From Corythucha ciliata (taxonomy: Eukaryota; Arthropoda; Insecta; Hemiptera; Tingidae), in contig CM075942.1 in assembly GCA_038030265.1 (NCBI GenBank), forward strand, positions 49,938,751-50,002,750: a DNA stretch of 64,000 nt, in the 5' to 3' direction. Positions 11,681 through 22,241 of this stretch are shown piece by piece. Each line of letters begins with the position of its first letter. The first letter of the stretch is position 1. Both the position numbers and the translations under genes were made by a program. The notes beneath the pieces were generated by a model. It saw only the letters and a list, made by a program, of their open reading frames with translations. It did no database searches and was not told where the DNA came from.

Positions 11681-13339
11681 AAATGGTACCTTCTTACCAA
11701 TGGTGTGTTAAAAAAGTAACCAATGCTTGCTTCAAAAAATCCGCAATTTCTCGGCTTATATCGCACGAAATCCAAAAAGTGATGCCATTTTCAGAAACTA
11801 CGGAACATTTCCTTTAGGATAGAGGCCATTTTATTGCTTGAAATAATCGTCAACACCCAGAAATCTGACATTTTTTCCATAAATTTACGTGTCCTCTAAA
11901 ATTTGTCCGTTTTACGAAAAGTCGCTGTACCCAAACAGCTTTCTCAACAGATTTTCGGTGTATCACAAAAACTTCCCCGTCTTCTAAGCTTTCTTTTGGC
12001 GTGTTCACATTTCATGTTACCACTGACGTTTCTCACAAAAACGTCACGAGAATGCACAAAAACCGTGTTTTTACGAAACATGGACCATTGTCTACGGTAT
12101 TCGTGAAGGGTGCAGGGAGATCGGCGGTAAGTGAGAACAGTATATCTTACCATGGAGAAGGCAAGAGAAATTCAATTTGACCCCTTCCCCCACCAGTGAT
12201 TCATTAAATTGTCGTCGCCATTCAGGGGGGGGGGGTATAATTGAATGCCGTTTGCCTACGATATCTTCTCCTTCCTAAAATATTCTGTCCGGAGCGGTGT
12301 GCGTTTCCCACGGAGCCGTAAGTTTGACGCCATCCCTCGCACAAAGCTTAATTTCTGTTAAAAACACGGATTTTCGTCCAGGCCGCCGGCAGTGGTGAGA
12401 ATCCTTTCATTTCTTTCAATGTCGCGAAAAAGAAGTGCGTGGAAATCCATAAATAAAATCCTTCAATTTTTGCGTATAATTGACGATAATTTGGGTTAAT
12501 GTAGCCACCGTTTACAATTTGATGGAGAAAAGGATCGTCCATGCTAATGCAAGAGAATTTCAAGAGAATGAAAAGTGCATGTTCGGCTGCATCTTAAAGG
12601 AGCTCAACTACGTAAATTAACTTTTTTTTTCTCGTGTGTTAACGTTTTTATTTTCTCGTCCATGAAAAAGATCAAAGACAGAAAGCTCAAGGAAAGCTCA
12701 ACAGGGACATGATTCGCGAGGGCAGGGGCAGACTGGGTCTTGGGCTTAGGAATTCTTTCTGCCCATTAGTCAAGACTGAATGTCAAAACGAACCATGCGC
12801 CATCTCCTTTCAAATCCGCCTTAATTGCTCGACGGTGGCAGCCGAAAAAATCTAGCGTTCGAGAAGAAGGCGTAAAAATGTCGCAGTCGTCCATTATAGG
12901 GAGATCATAAAATGAAATTTTAAACATGTTTTTCTTTTGTATCCTGCCAAAATAAATTATTTCTGCCCTTCATGGCGTTTTATTCTTCGAGTTTTCGACC
13001 CCCTCCCCCTCTTGGAAGATTAGAAAAGTATTCAACTCTTGCGCTAGAAAAAGTTATCATTTTGAACTCTCTATATGCTATCTCTCCTATTGAGTTGAGC
13101 ATAAATAAAATAAAAAAACGGTAAAGACAAATGTTATGCCGCGCCGCCGTCAGTGTCGAATTTGATTATCGAGAAAAGATCAGTGGTGCGAAAATGATGC
13201 GCTAATGTGATGTTATTTTGGGGGGCAAGTACGTGGCTGAAAGTTTGAAAAAAAAAATTGCTAATATTCCTGGCTATAGTTGCAAAAAAGCGTTCACTGG
13301 GGGGGGGGGGGGTTAAAATGGATAAAATTCGCTATTTTC

Positions 13340-14180
13340 ACGGTTTCTAAATGCAACTTACAGACTAAATCTAAGAAAAAATCGCTAATTTGACGTTTAT
13401 ACGGTGACCCATATAAGGGTAAAATCAGTGCCACAATTAATTACACACAAAAGCCGAATTGTTACCACAAAACTGAAGTTTTCACAACACAACAGGCGAT
13501 TTTACCCCCAAAACTCACGTTATAAACTAAAACTGGCGATTTTACCCTAAAACTGGTGGTTTGAACCGAAACGGATCATTTTACGTCATGACTGACGGCT
13601 CTGCCTTAAGACCTACGATTTTATCACTAAAATGGCGATTTTACCCCCAAAAAACCAAAGCACAGTCTTAAAATTGCAAAGTTGTTATAGAAATCCCATT
13701 CCCGCCGGCGAATCCAATTATGTGTGGCAATAATGGCATCCAAGAGTCCACCATTCATGTTCGAGAAAACTTGAATGCCAAACAAAGGGTGCTCGTCCCC
13801 GATATTATCGAAACATAAGATTAACAACGTATCCCATTTGCACGAAATTCTGCATTTCGGGCAGTTAATTTCCACTCGTCCACTCAGAATTCAATTATAT
13901 GTTAATGGAGACGGGTGAAAATTAATAATTGCCCCGTTGCAAAATTGTAGGCAAATGATGAGCGCTATTAGTTAAAATTTATACTTTAGGGTAAAAATTG
14001 CCAGTTTTTTCGTAACAAAAATTAGTAGTTTTACTTCAAAACTGAATGTTTTACCCTCGAAAAACTGGATATTTACTCCCTTACTGACAATTTCACGCCA
14101 TAATTGACATTTCCCCCAAAACAGATGATTTTACGTTGACACTTACGAGTCTGTCTTGAAAAGTCAGACGATTTTAACCC
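13340..14180. repeat. Family B degenerate tandem repeat
   Basis: Units such as 'aaactggcgattttaccc' recur every 20-35 bases with changing spacers (13,500-13,640 and 13,990-14,180). Interrupted at about 13,650-13,970 by non-repeat sequence. A poly-G run lies near 13,300. No coding potential. Confidence 0.6.
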
Positions 14181-14297
14181 GTGGATCACGAACTCGTCCG
14201 AGATATTCACGCTATTGATTTTTAGACCAAATTTGGTTGCCCTAAGTCAAAAATTGCGACCGTGATCGTGCTAACAAGCGAGGGGCCATCATATATA

Positions 14298-15000
14298 CAG
14301 GGTGTTTCAGGAGGAATGTGCAAAACTTTGGCATGTTGTAGTACGCACCTGGACGCACCAAAAATACCACATGAACATTGGTCGAAAGTGTTTACCTTAC
14401 GAGATATCGGCATTTTCCTGTTTTTCACGCTCTTCATGACTTTTTTGCACAAAGAGCGGATTCACAGCTTGCAATTCAAGTTTAGACAAAAACTGTTGAC
14501 TGATTCGGAAAGAGCAGAAAATTTCCTTCACGAATCTGTCATTAGAAAGGGTTTTCGGAGTTAATTTAGACCTGCAATCTGCCCGCAAACACAGGAAAAA
14601 TGAAAAGGCAAAAATAGCCGGTGAATTGCAAGGTGGCGTACGTCAGCTGTTTTATGGTGGACTTTATCAATGATTTTTAATGCTTAAGACACTTTTCTCA
14701 ACAAAATGCGAGTTGCTCCCTTCTGATTGAATGTTTTGCAATTTCTGACGACGGATTCGGAATGAGCACACTTTTTCCGTCGGGACGAACTATTTTAGAT
14801 CAATTTAATCGCTTTCGGTGGCCTTGACAGCCATTCAAACTGGGGAAAATAAGGAAATTTTAATTTTTTAAAAAAATTGAACCCCTACTACTTCACGCTA
14901 AATCTCACCATATCGGCTTCCCAAGGTCAGAAAAACTTCTTCAATGTGTCCTTGTCAAAATCACTCTTCAGAGTTGTTTTAGTTTACTAACAGTTTTTCG
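14298..15000 (+). mobile_element. Truncated CAGGGTG element, left arm only
   Basis: Starts at TA|CAGGGTGTTTC. The body contains segments shared with the element at 24,509-26,297, such as a GGATTCGGAATGAGCACACTTT-like block near 14,753 and 'gtcagaaaaacttcttcaat' near 14,925. No right terminus was found before 16 kb. Confidence 0.5.
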
Positions 15001-16110
15001 GCGCGAATTACCATTTTATAACAAAAAAAGGGCATTTCTTTCTTCAAAAACAGCAAGTTTTGGGTAGTTATGATCATTAACTTTTCAACAACTCTTGCGC
15101 TGTATTTTTTTGTTTGACACGAGAAACCATTAGATAAATCATCTAATGTCTGCATTTACATGAAACTTATCGTGTTCGCCTTTATTGTCGCTCCGGCAGC
15201 TGGATATCGATAGAGCGCAGCAGGCAGAAATGGCATATTTTCCAATAAAAATATGATCTTCCGATTCTAAACTGCTTTCTCTAAAACGAATCAATGCATT
15301 TCATTAAAGAAATGCACGATTTTCATTTTGACATGTTTTCAAAATGCATCGGTGCAGATGCACTGTTCTTGCAGCTCGAGTGGACTTTGTTACGATGCCT
15401 TGAAACTCTTAAAATTGTCTCCAAACACTACTTCCCGTATTTCTGAACGTTCCTTGAGGATTCCTCGGGTCAGGAAGGTGTAAGAGCAAGCAATTTCCAG
15501 CAAGCCGTTTCTGGAGGCAACTTTGTGGCCAAAATTGAGAATCGCCCTAAGCCCTAATGAATAGGTCCGCCACTGATTGGGTCATTATGAAACCTATTAA
15601 TTACGGCTGGGTGACTGTTGTTGTTCTTTTTCGTTTTCCAGCCGATTAATCTCACATTTCGGTTAATTTGGGGGTTTCCGTTACAAAAAAAAAGTTTATG
15701 GGTGACTTGTAAGGGGGTGGGCGGGGCTTTTATGTTTTGACCGATGAATATTGGCTTCATGGGCCAAGAAAATCATTTTGCGGTAGAATGGTCAGTTTTT
15801 TTTGTTTTTTTTTTTCATAAAAATGCTTTCGTGTAGTCCAAAAGTCAGTAATTGAGGTACCACTTTTTATGGTTAATAAGGTGAACGGAGGAGGAAGTTG
15901 TGGGCCGGCGGGCTGCCTGCTCTCTTGCTCACCGACCAGACAAGGTGGGATTTTGATAAGATGTGATTTGTTTAGGGATGATAACAAGGAATGAGCTCAA
16001 CCGGGCAAAGTTTGGTGTTTTTATGTGGTTTTTATTATTTTAAGAGTAATTTTTATTATCTTAATGCACTGAAATAGCCAATTTTACCGTCTACCAACTT
16101 TAAACCAGCA

Positions 16111-18434
16111 ATGTCTTCGGATTTGTTGTAAGTTTGTCTCTTTGTCTCACATTCGGCCCCTGGTTACTTACCCAATTTAATCTCACTGCCACTTTTTCTG
16201 GTCACGCAGGGATTTAATTGTTCCCGAACCGGTCACATTATGGGGTGAGTTAAATGAAATTCGTCCTCGTTCCAATGTGGACGAGTTATTGACTTTCATA
16301 AAGCAGGACTTCAAGGAGGAGCCCCTCAGATTGAAAGGCCCTACGAAGAACGAACAGTCACATTCTGATGCTATTGAGTGAGTGACACTATTTGAAACAC
16401 TGAGAAAAAAACTGTGGTGTGGGATTATAACTATTCGTCTACAATCGTTTGAGCATTAGGCAATATTGTTTGTTTTCGTTGGGTTCTCAATTTTTTGTGT
16501 AGGCCGGTGGGGGTTCGGGTGCGGCCAGGGTCCGACAGAAAATGTTGATAGGCTGTGGGATGGGGCACAAAGTCCTCAATAGGCATCTTTCCATCATTTA
16601 TGGGTTTGGATGGGCATTCAGCGAGTGGACTACGAGAGATGTGATGGACGCCGAGGAAACTGTGGATCTTGTCATGATGCAAATGCTGGACTGGTACCTT
16701 TTGGTAACGACGGACTATGACTCTTCACAGATCCTTCTGAGAGAACGGGACGCCCTTCTTGAGTTTTCCGGTCCCAAGACCCGGTGAGTGTGTAGGAAGC
16801 CTTTTTGGCACCGTCTGAGCCTATGGGTCCGCGTTGCTTTGGTAGAGCCCCCTCCCGCACCGTAATAAGAGGTGTCAGGGCGACAGGAGTCGTTGATCCC
16901 CGAGTAAGATAACCGTCACGACAATCACAAGCCAAGCTCAGTGGAGAGCCTGACTTCTTCGAGAAGGGGGGATCTTGGAATTTTTGTCTGGAGCAATCAA
17001 AACACGAACTTCTGCGGGGTTTGTGTACCTGCCGGGTAAACATAAATTTATCAGATGTTCGTTGTGTCCTACAGCTCAACCCGTGATAGCATCACAATAC
17101 GTGCATCTCACTTTTTTTTGGCCTTACCTCCCTTCCCCCCCTCCTCAATAATGGGAGAACCGTACCGTCTTAGGCCTTATGCCCTTGAGAGTCAAAATGC
17201 CCTTCAACACTTACGTATAACTGTCTTTATTCCAGGATAGGCATCGAAAATGGTTCCACTATGGACATTATTAAGCATACGATCATGCTCCATCAACATA
17301 GTAAAATCATGGAAAAGAACCTCAAGGATATTGAAAAAGTTTTCGAAGACACGGTTAGTAGCCCCCCCAACGGTGGTCCGCCGTGAGCATACATTTTTTC
17401 AGCCATTTCTTCCGGGATTTTTCCAGAAACTTCCTAAATATCCGGAATTACCCAAGATGGTCCAATCTGAGAAAGAAGCCGATTCGAACAAGTGGGTATT
17501 TTTTAACTAGTGGGGAGGGGCAAAATTGAAAGATCTTTGGTAAATTCTCCCGTGTTTTTTCCCGCTCCCGCAGGAAAAAAATCGACCCTGCCGCTTTAAG
17601 CGCGGACAACATTCAGGAAATGTTGGAAGTGTCCGTCGCGACGATACTCGCTCACGTTGGGTTTGAACGTAATTTGACAGTTTGAAGAAAATTAGTAAAG
17701 TTGAAAGTAACGAAATTTCTGGTAGGAACAAAAAGGTCGGTCATTCTCTTCTTGGTTGACGTCGTCAAAGGATTCCTTCGCCGGCTCAGCCGGGTAACAC
17801 ATTTGCTCGCTCAGAGAGATTTAAACGAAGGCAAAGTGGGCTACAAGGTAAATAATCCGTAAATCTTTCAAACCTACACCGTTTGGATTTAACCCTTTCC
17901 ACTACCTTCTGTAGGATGTCCTAGACAAAGCGTTCAAAGCGATTGGTTTCAGCGGCCTCAATTGCCTAAAGGATTACGTCAAACTGGGTCTGATCGATCA
18001 ACAGAAAATAGCGAGCGACAAATCCGCTTTGTTCGTTGAATTGTACAAAAAAAAGGCCGAAAAAATTATTCTCGCCCAAAAGTAAAAGCAAACACTTTCA
18101 AGTCTGGGGTGGAGGCTTTAACACGTGGTATTTTGTTTTCTTTTTCTAGTGACCCTCTAGGCCAAGGTGGATACTCGTCCATACGAATGGAGGCCCTTCT
18201 CGACAATTTGATCATTCCGTTTAAAGAGTAACGTCAATTTTTCCCTGAGTTCAACCCCCCTGGTCAAAACACCCACGAGATTTTCTTTGTGTTTAGTTGG
18301 ACTAAAAATTTTGGGAAACCCGTCGAGAGCAGCGCAGGACCCAGCGGCGTGGGCGTTGGCCGACCTCCGAAGCGAAAGAAAGCCCCTGGATCTGGCAGTT
18401 TCAGAGGTGGTAAAACTCCTAAAAAAGAGACCGA
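16111..18434 (+). CDS. SUPT7L: SUPT7L (SAGA/STAGA 65 kDa subunit gamma) orthologue
   Basis: Ten exons keep one frame: 16111-16127, 16210-16377, 16529-16783, 17236-17353, 17427-17491, 17574-17668, 17726-17847, 17915-18081, 18150-18227, 18297-18434, giving about 407 codons, and the last ends in phase 2 before a GTAAGT donor. The key match is the histone-fold start 'VSVATILAHVGFE' at about residues 228-240, close to human SUPT7L 'QAVATILAHAGFD', followed by a helical stretch and 'VLDKAFKAIGFSGLNCLKDY', which parallels human 'VMEQVFHEVGIGSVLSLQKF'. An upstream block 'IIKHTIMLHQHSKIMEKNL' matches the human segment before the fold. The tail is basic and Gly/Pro-rich (RPPKRKKAPGSGSF). In SAGA this subunit sits in the core through its histone fold, the counterpart of yeast Spt7. 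Points of doubt: the third exon's acceptor has a weak pyrimidine tract but is the only one that keeps the frame, exon 5 has two in-frame acceptors, and the terminal exon is uncertain (see 19166). Confidence 0.85.
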
Positions 18435-19165
18435 GTAAGTCAGGTTTTTGAGATTATTTTATAAACAAAACAAAAGAGATAATGAAATAATTTTTAGACG
18501 TTATAGAAGAATGAGCTTATGAATTTGGGGTAAAATTGTGCAGTTTCGTTGAAGATAAATCAGTTTCCGGGGGGAGGGGGGGTAAATAGACAGTTTTAAC
18601 TGTATATTTTTTACTTCTGGCGATGAAATACAAGTGCAAAGCTAAACATTTCAAGTCGCTCGCAAGGCGTCGATTGGGGGGGGGGGGGTATGCCTCTCCG
18701 CTTTCGCGGTGTTTTCCCTCTCTAACCCACAGGCACCGGATCAACACCTCTAGGTTTCACCTGATATCGGACCCCGTCCCCCCGTACACCTCTTAGTATC
18801 TCCTCTGTGCTTTTTAAACCCTCAGTCTTTAAAGTGAAGTGTTTTGGAAGCTTAAGCGCTATTTTTGTGGCCTCATAGGCAGAAGTTTGGTCAGAAACGA
18901 GTTTTTTTTTTTGAAAATCAAGAACCAATAACATGACGGATATTAGGCTCAGAAATTTCGGAGCCTAATATCCGTTTTCCGTCGTAAAAGTTCAAATTTC
19001 AGAATCTCTAGAGGACGAATCACTATTCTTCCTCCTAGTAACCATCAATTAAGCGACGGAATCGTTGAATGGAGTGATGTACCCCTATCTTTCTGCTTTT
19101 GCCGCTCTCTCCTCGATTTCTACGCTCAATTGTAATTTTTAAAAAAAGTTGAACGTTCGTTTCAG

Positions 19166-19217
19166 AGCCCTCATTGCACGAAGTCTCTGGAACGTGTGCC
19201 CTGCACGTTTCATATGA
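19166..19217 (+). CDS. SUPT7L: Candidate terminal exon of SUPT7L
   Basis: A good acceptor (TTCGTTTCAG) precedes a short frame whose first base completes the phase-2 codon left by the exon ending at 18434. It adds about 17 residues (EALIARSLWNVC...) and stops at TGA 19215-19217. There is no AATAAA close by and no conserved sequence, so the real 3' end may be different. The 730-base intron between contains poly-G/C runs and nothing recognisable. Confidence 0.3.
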
Positions 19218-19469
19218 GACTTATACCAAAAATGCTCAAGCATCGTCTCGCGGGGGTGATTGAAAGTCTCTCGACTCCATATGGCAGGCATAGTCCAATT
19301 TTTTTATTTTTTCTTGTTTCAATCATCCATAGTTTTTGTATTAAACGACGCTGGACAGATCAACCGTCGGATGGAGGGACAGGGCCCTGATGGGGTTTCT
19401 TGGGCCTTAATTGGGGGCCCGGATCGAGGAAATCAAGAGTGGGAAGAAAAAAGAGAAAAAGGATTAGCT

Positions 19470-20175
19470 TTACTGTGGTTTGGAGTTCTACTGGGGTTGG
19501 ACTTATTTGTGGGTGGTGCCATGCTGTGGCCTGGTCCATTGCTGTGGTTGGAGCTTTGCTATGGTTTGGAATTTTCGCTGTGGTTGAATGGAACTTCTTT
19601 GTATTTTGAGATTTACTGTGGTTTAGAGTCAAACCCGCGGAATTGAATTTGTACGCATCCAAACTAGCGAAATTGGTTTGGGGCTGTGGTTGGAGCTGTA
19701 ATGTGGTTGGTGCAATACTGGTGTTTGCAGGCTTTGCTGTGGTTAGAGCGTTACTGTCGTTGGATCTTTACTGTGGTTAGAGCGTTACTGTCGTTGGATC
19801 TTTACTGTGGTTTGGAGCTTCACTGTGGTTTGGAGCTCCACTGTGGTTTGCAGCACTGCTGTGGTTGAAGCATTGCTGTGGGCTGTAATTTTCGCTGTGG
19901 TTGACCGGCTCTCCATTTTATTTCGAGTTTTACTGTGGTTTGGAGTCAAACCCGCGAAATTGAATTTTTATGAAGCCAAACCAGTAGAATTTGGTTGGGG
20001 CTGAAGTTGGAGCTTTACTGCGGTTGGAGCATTAATGTGATTGGTGCGATTCTGTGGTTGGCGGTTTACTGTGGTTGATGCTTTGCTGTGGTTGGAGCTC
20101 TACTGTGGTCGGAGATTTACCGTGGTTGGAGCATTACTGTGGTTGGAGCTTCGCTGTGGTTGAATGGGCCTCCAT
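19470..20175 (+). repeat. Family D GTGG minisatellite
   Basis: Repeats of a 15-base core CTGTGGTTGGAGCTT with variants (TACTGTGGTTTGGAGC and similar), about 30 copies, very regular at 19,735-19,870 and 20,040-20,165. The reverse complement (CCAACCACAGCAAAGCTCC type) occurs at 56.29-56.64 kb inside a hAT-type element. In translation it gives meaningless VVWSSTVV-type peptides. Confidence 0.75.
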
Positions 20176-20502
20176 GTGTTTCAAGTTTTACTGTGGCTTG
20201 GATTCAAACCTGCGAAATCGCATTTTTTTTGTAGGCAAACCACGGAATTGGGATTTTGAGTTAGCGAATCCCTCGAAATTTGTTTTGTCGTGACCTAAAC
20301 CAACCAATTTTCTTCTTTTTGACGTGGATACGTCTGTAGTTTCGTTGTAGGTTACATTTTCTCTAAATTTAAAAGAAGTTCTCGCTGGCGATCTGACTCG
20401 GCGCATTTTACTCTAACTAACCCCGCTCCTTCTTCGCCATCAAGTAGAGCATTATCCTTCTCCCTACACACAACAATCCCTCCGTACTCCTCTTTACTGG
20501 TA

Positions 20503-20745
20503 AAAAAATCACTACAAATCACCAGTTGATTCCAGAAGCATTATATTCGGTACAATGATTTCATTTTGAAGTAGCCTTTGATTCCCATTAAGTTCAGCTT
20601 AAACAAACTCGGCAGCAAACAGTACGAGGGAGGGTCAAACATTAACGAAACAAATGATGGTCTCAACATTACTACTTCTGGGACGGCTTAGGGTATCCGA
20701 ATACAAAATGAAATGCACTCTTCCGACCGCCAGCTGCCGGAGCGA
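20503..20745 (-). mobile_element. Copy of a dispersed TIR element (partial)
   Basis: This stretch is the reverse complement of 37,651-37,893: shared blocks include CCGACCGCCAGCTGCCGGAGCG at the outer end (20,722-20,743), 'cattttgtattcgg'-type sequence, 'gggagggtcaaacatta', and 'atcaccagttgattccagaagc'. Only one end is present. No coding sequence. Confidence 0.6.
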
Positions 20746-20759
20746 AATTTTTTTTATTT

Positions 20760-21200
20760 ATTGAACACGCGAAATTAAATTTATAAGCAGCCTAACTTGT
20801 GAAATTTGGGGGTTTCGAGCGGGCCTACTACGCGAGTTTTGTTTCTTGAAGAGCCAATCCTGCGAATTTCCTTTTTTTAAACGCCACGAATTAGGATGTT
20901 TCAGCTATTAAACCCAGCTAAATCGGGGATTTTGGCAATTAAACCCCGCGAATGAATTTTTTCGAAGGATGAAACCCCGTGAGGCAACGATTTTTTGAAA
21001 AGTCGAACCCTCGAAATTGAACTTTTAACTAGCCAATCCTGTGAAATTGTGATTTTCAGTGACTGAACCTAGCGAAATTGATTTTTAGAGTTTCAAACCC
21101 GTGAATAATGGTTTCTTACCAATTAACGCCCCCGCTCCATTCCGCGAAATCGGTTTTTAGTTGAGTCAACCCCGCGAAGATTTATTTTTAAGCATGCAAA
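20760..21200. repeat. Family C degenerate tandem repeat
   Basis: Units of the type 'aaccccgcgaaattga' followed by 'tttttagagagcc', repeating about every 35-45 bases. The same family occurs at 26.33-26.79, 37.13-37.5, 38.82-39.11, 48.13-48.43 and 52.45-52.88 kb. Confidence 0.55.
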
Positions 21201-22241
21201 CCGAAAACGATTCGGAAATTCCGCCAAACCGAAACACGAGCCCGAGGTTTCAGGTCGTGCTGCGTGATTTGTAGGCCTGAATTACGAAATGATGTTAGGG
21301 CCATAAAATTCATTTTAGAGACTATACATACAGTTCTGGAGATTTCTGGACGTCACAACGATTTTGGCACCAGTTCGACTGCATTTTATCAAATTGATCG
21401 ACCTGAATGCACCTGAATTCTCACAAAATCCGTTGAAAGGACCGGTTTTAAGCCCACTTTCATTCGAATTATAGACCAATTTTATTATGTACTATTTTAA
21501 GATTACAAATAGCTTCTGACAGTTTCTTTCAACTTAAAAATTGTAACTCTTATGTGACCACATAATTTTTACTAACGTATACTACAAATAACAATTCAAC
21601 TCTTTACCTTGATTAAAACAGTTCTTTGATTCAAATATTAGTTGGGCCGTTGGGCGGTCAATCGAACTATAAAACGAACAATCCGTGCGTTGATTTAAAA
21701 TCAAGGAAAACCCATTCTTGTTGCTCGCTAAGCAATAGCACCTGGAAACGGGAACATTGTACAGATGGGGGGGGGGGCAGAAAAGCGAGTCTACCTTCCT
21801 GGCAGCCCCCAGTTAAATGACAATTCGCCAGGAAACTTTTTTTTTCTTTTTTGCAAACGCAATTTTACAGTGCTGATCTCACGCCTTCACACAGTGCTAA
21901 CTTGCTTGAATCAGTGAACAGTTTGAGCACGAATGGTCGCACTTTGTAACGGGAATTACAAGTAATTGAAATCTGTCTTCAACAGTTACCAGAGCTTTGA
22001 CAAAACTTGTTATACACCGTCAAAATAATTAAAGTGATCTTGTTTTTTTCAGTCAAGCTACACAAAGAAATCGTTTTGACCAAAAATTCCTCAAGTTCAA
22101 GTCTTATAGGGACTAGACGGTGACTACATTTTACTAGGTATTACTTGGTTTAAATTTCGTAAAATAAAATTGCATTGGAATAACACAAAATAGGGATTTA
22201 AACGGTATATTACACACAAATTTTGTTAATAATAACGTGGA

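Larger units (their letters stand above)
9500..16100. other. Intergenic region between the MARVEL-like gene and SUPT7L
   Basis: No gene is supported. It holds family B repeats at about 9.7-10.15 and 13.34-14.18 kb, two solitary ends of the TA-CAGGGTG element family at 11,619 and 14,298, and a copy of the GTCGCTCCGGCAGCTGG motif at 15,187-15,203. Open frames up to 127 aa near 11.2-11.6 kb lack recognisable domains and overlap on both strands, so I leave them out. Confidence 0.55.
18435..22240. other. Repeat-rich region between SUPT7L and the minus-strand ZAD gene
   Basis: Apart from the candidate terminal exon at 19166 I see no gene. Contents: poly-G tracts at about 18,570 and 18,677; family D GTGG minisatellite 19.47-20.17 kb; family C units 20.19-20.29 and 20.76-21.2 kb; a dispersed element copy at 20,503-20,745; and non-repeat AT-rich DNA 21.3-22.24 kb. 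Frames of 60-128 aa over 19.26-20.29 kb are translations of the minisatellite. Confidence 0.55.

Noticed and set aside
16672..17079. 135-aa minus-strand frame
   Set aside because: Antisense to SUPT7L exon 3 and the following intron. No domain.
19260..20293. Several frames of 60-128 aa on the plus strand
   Set aside because: They translate the GTGG minisatellite into repeats of VVWS/CGLE type. No protein family.
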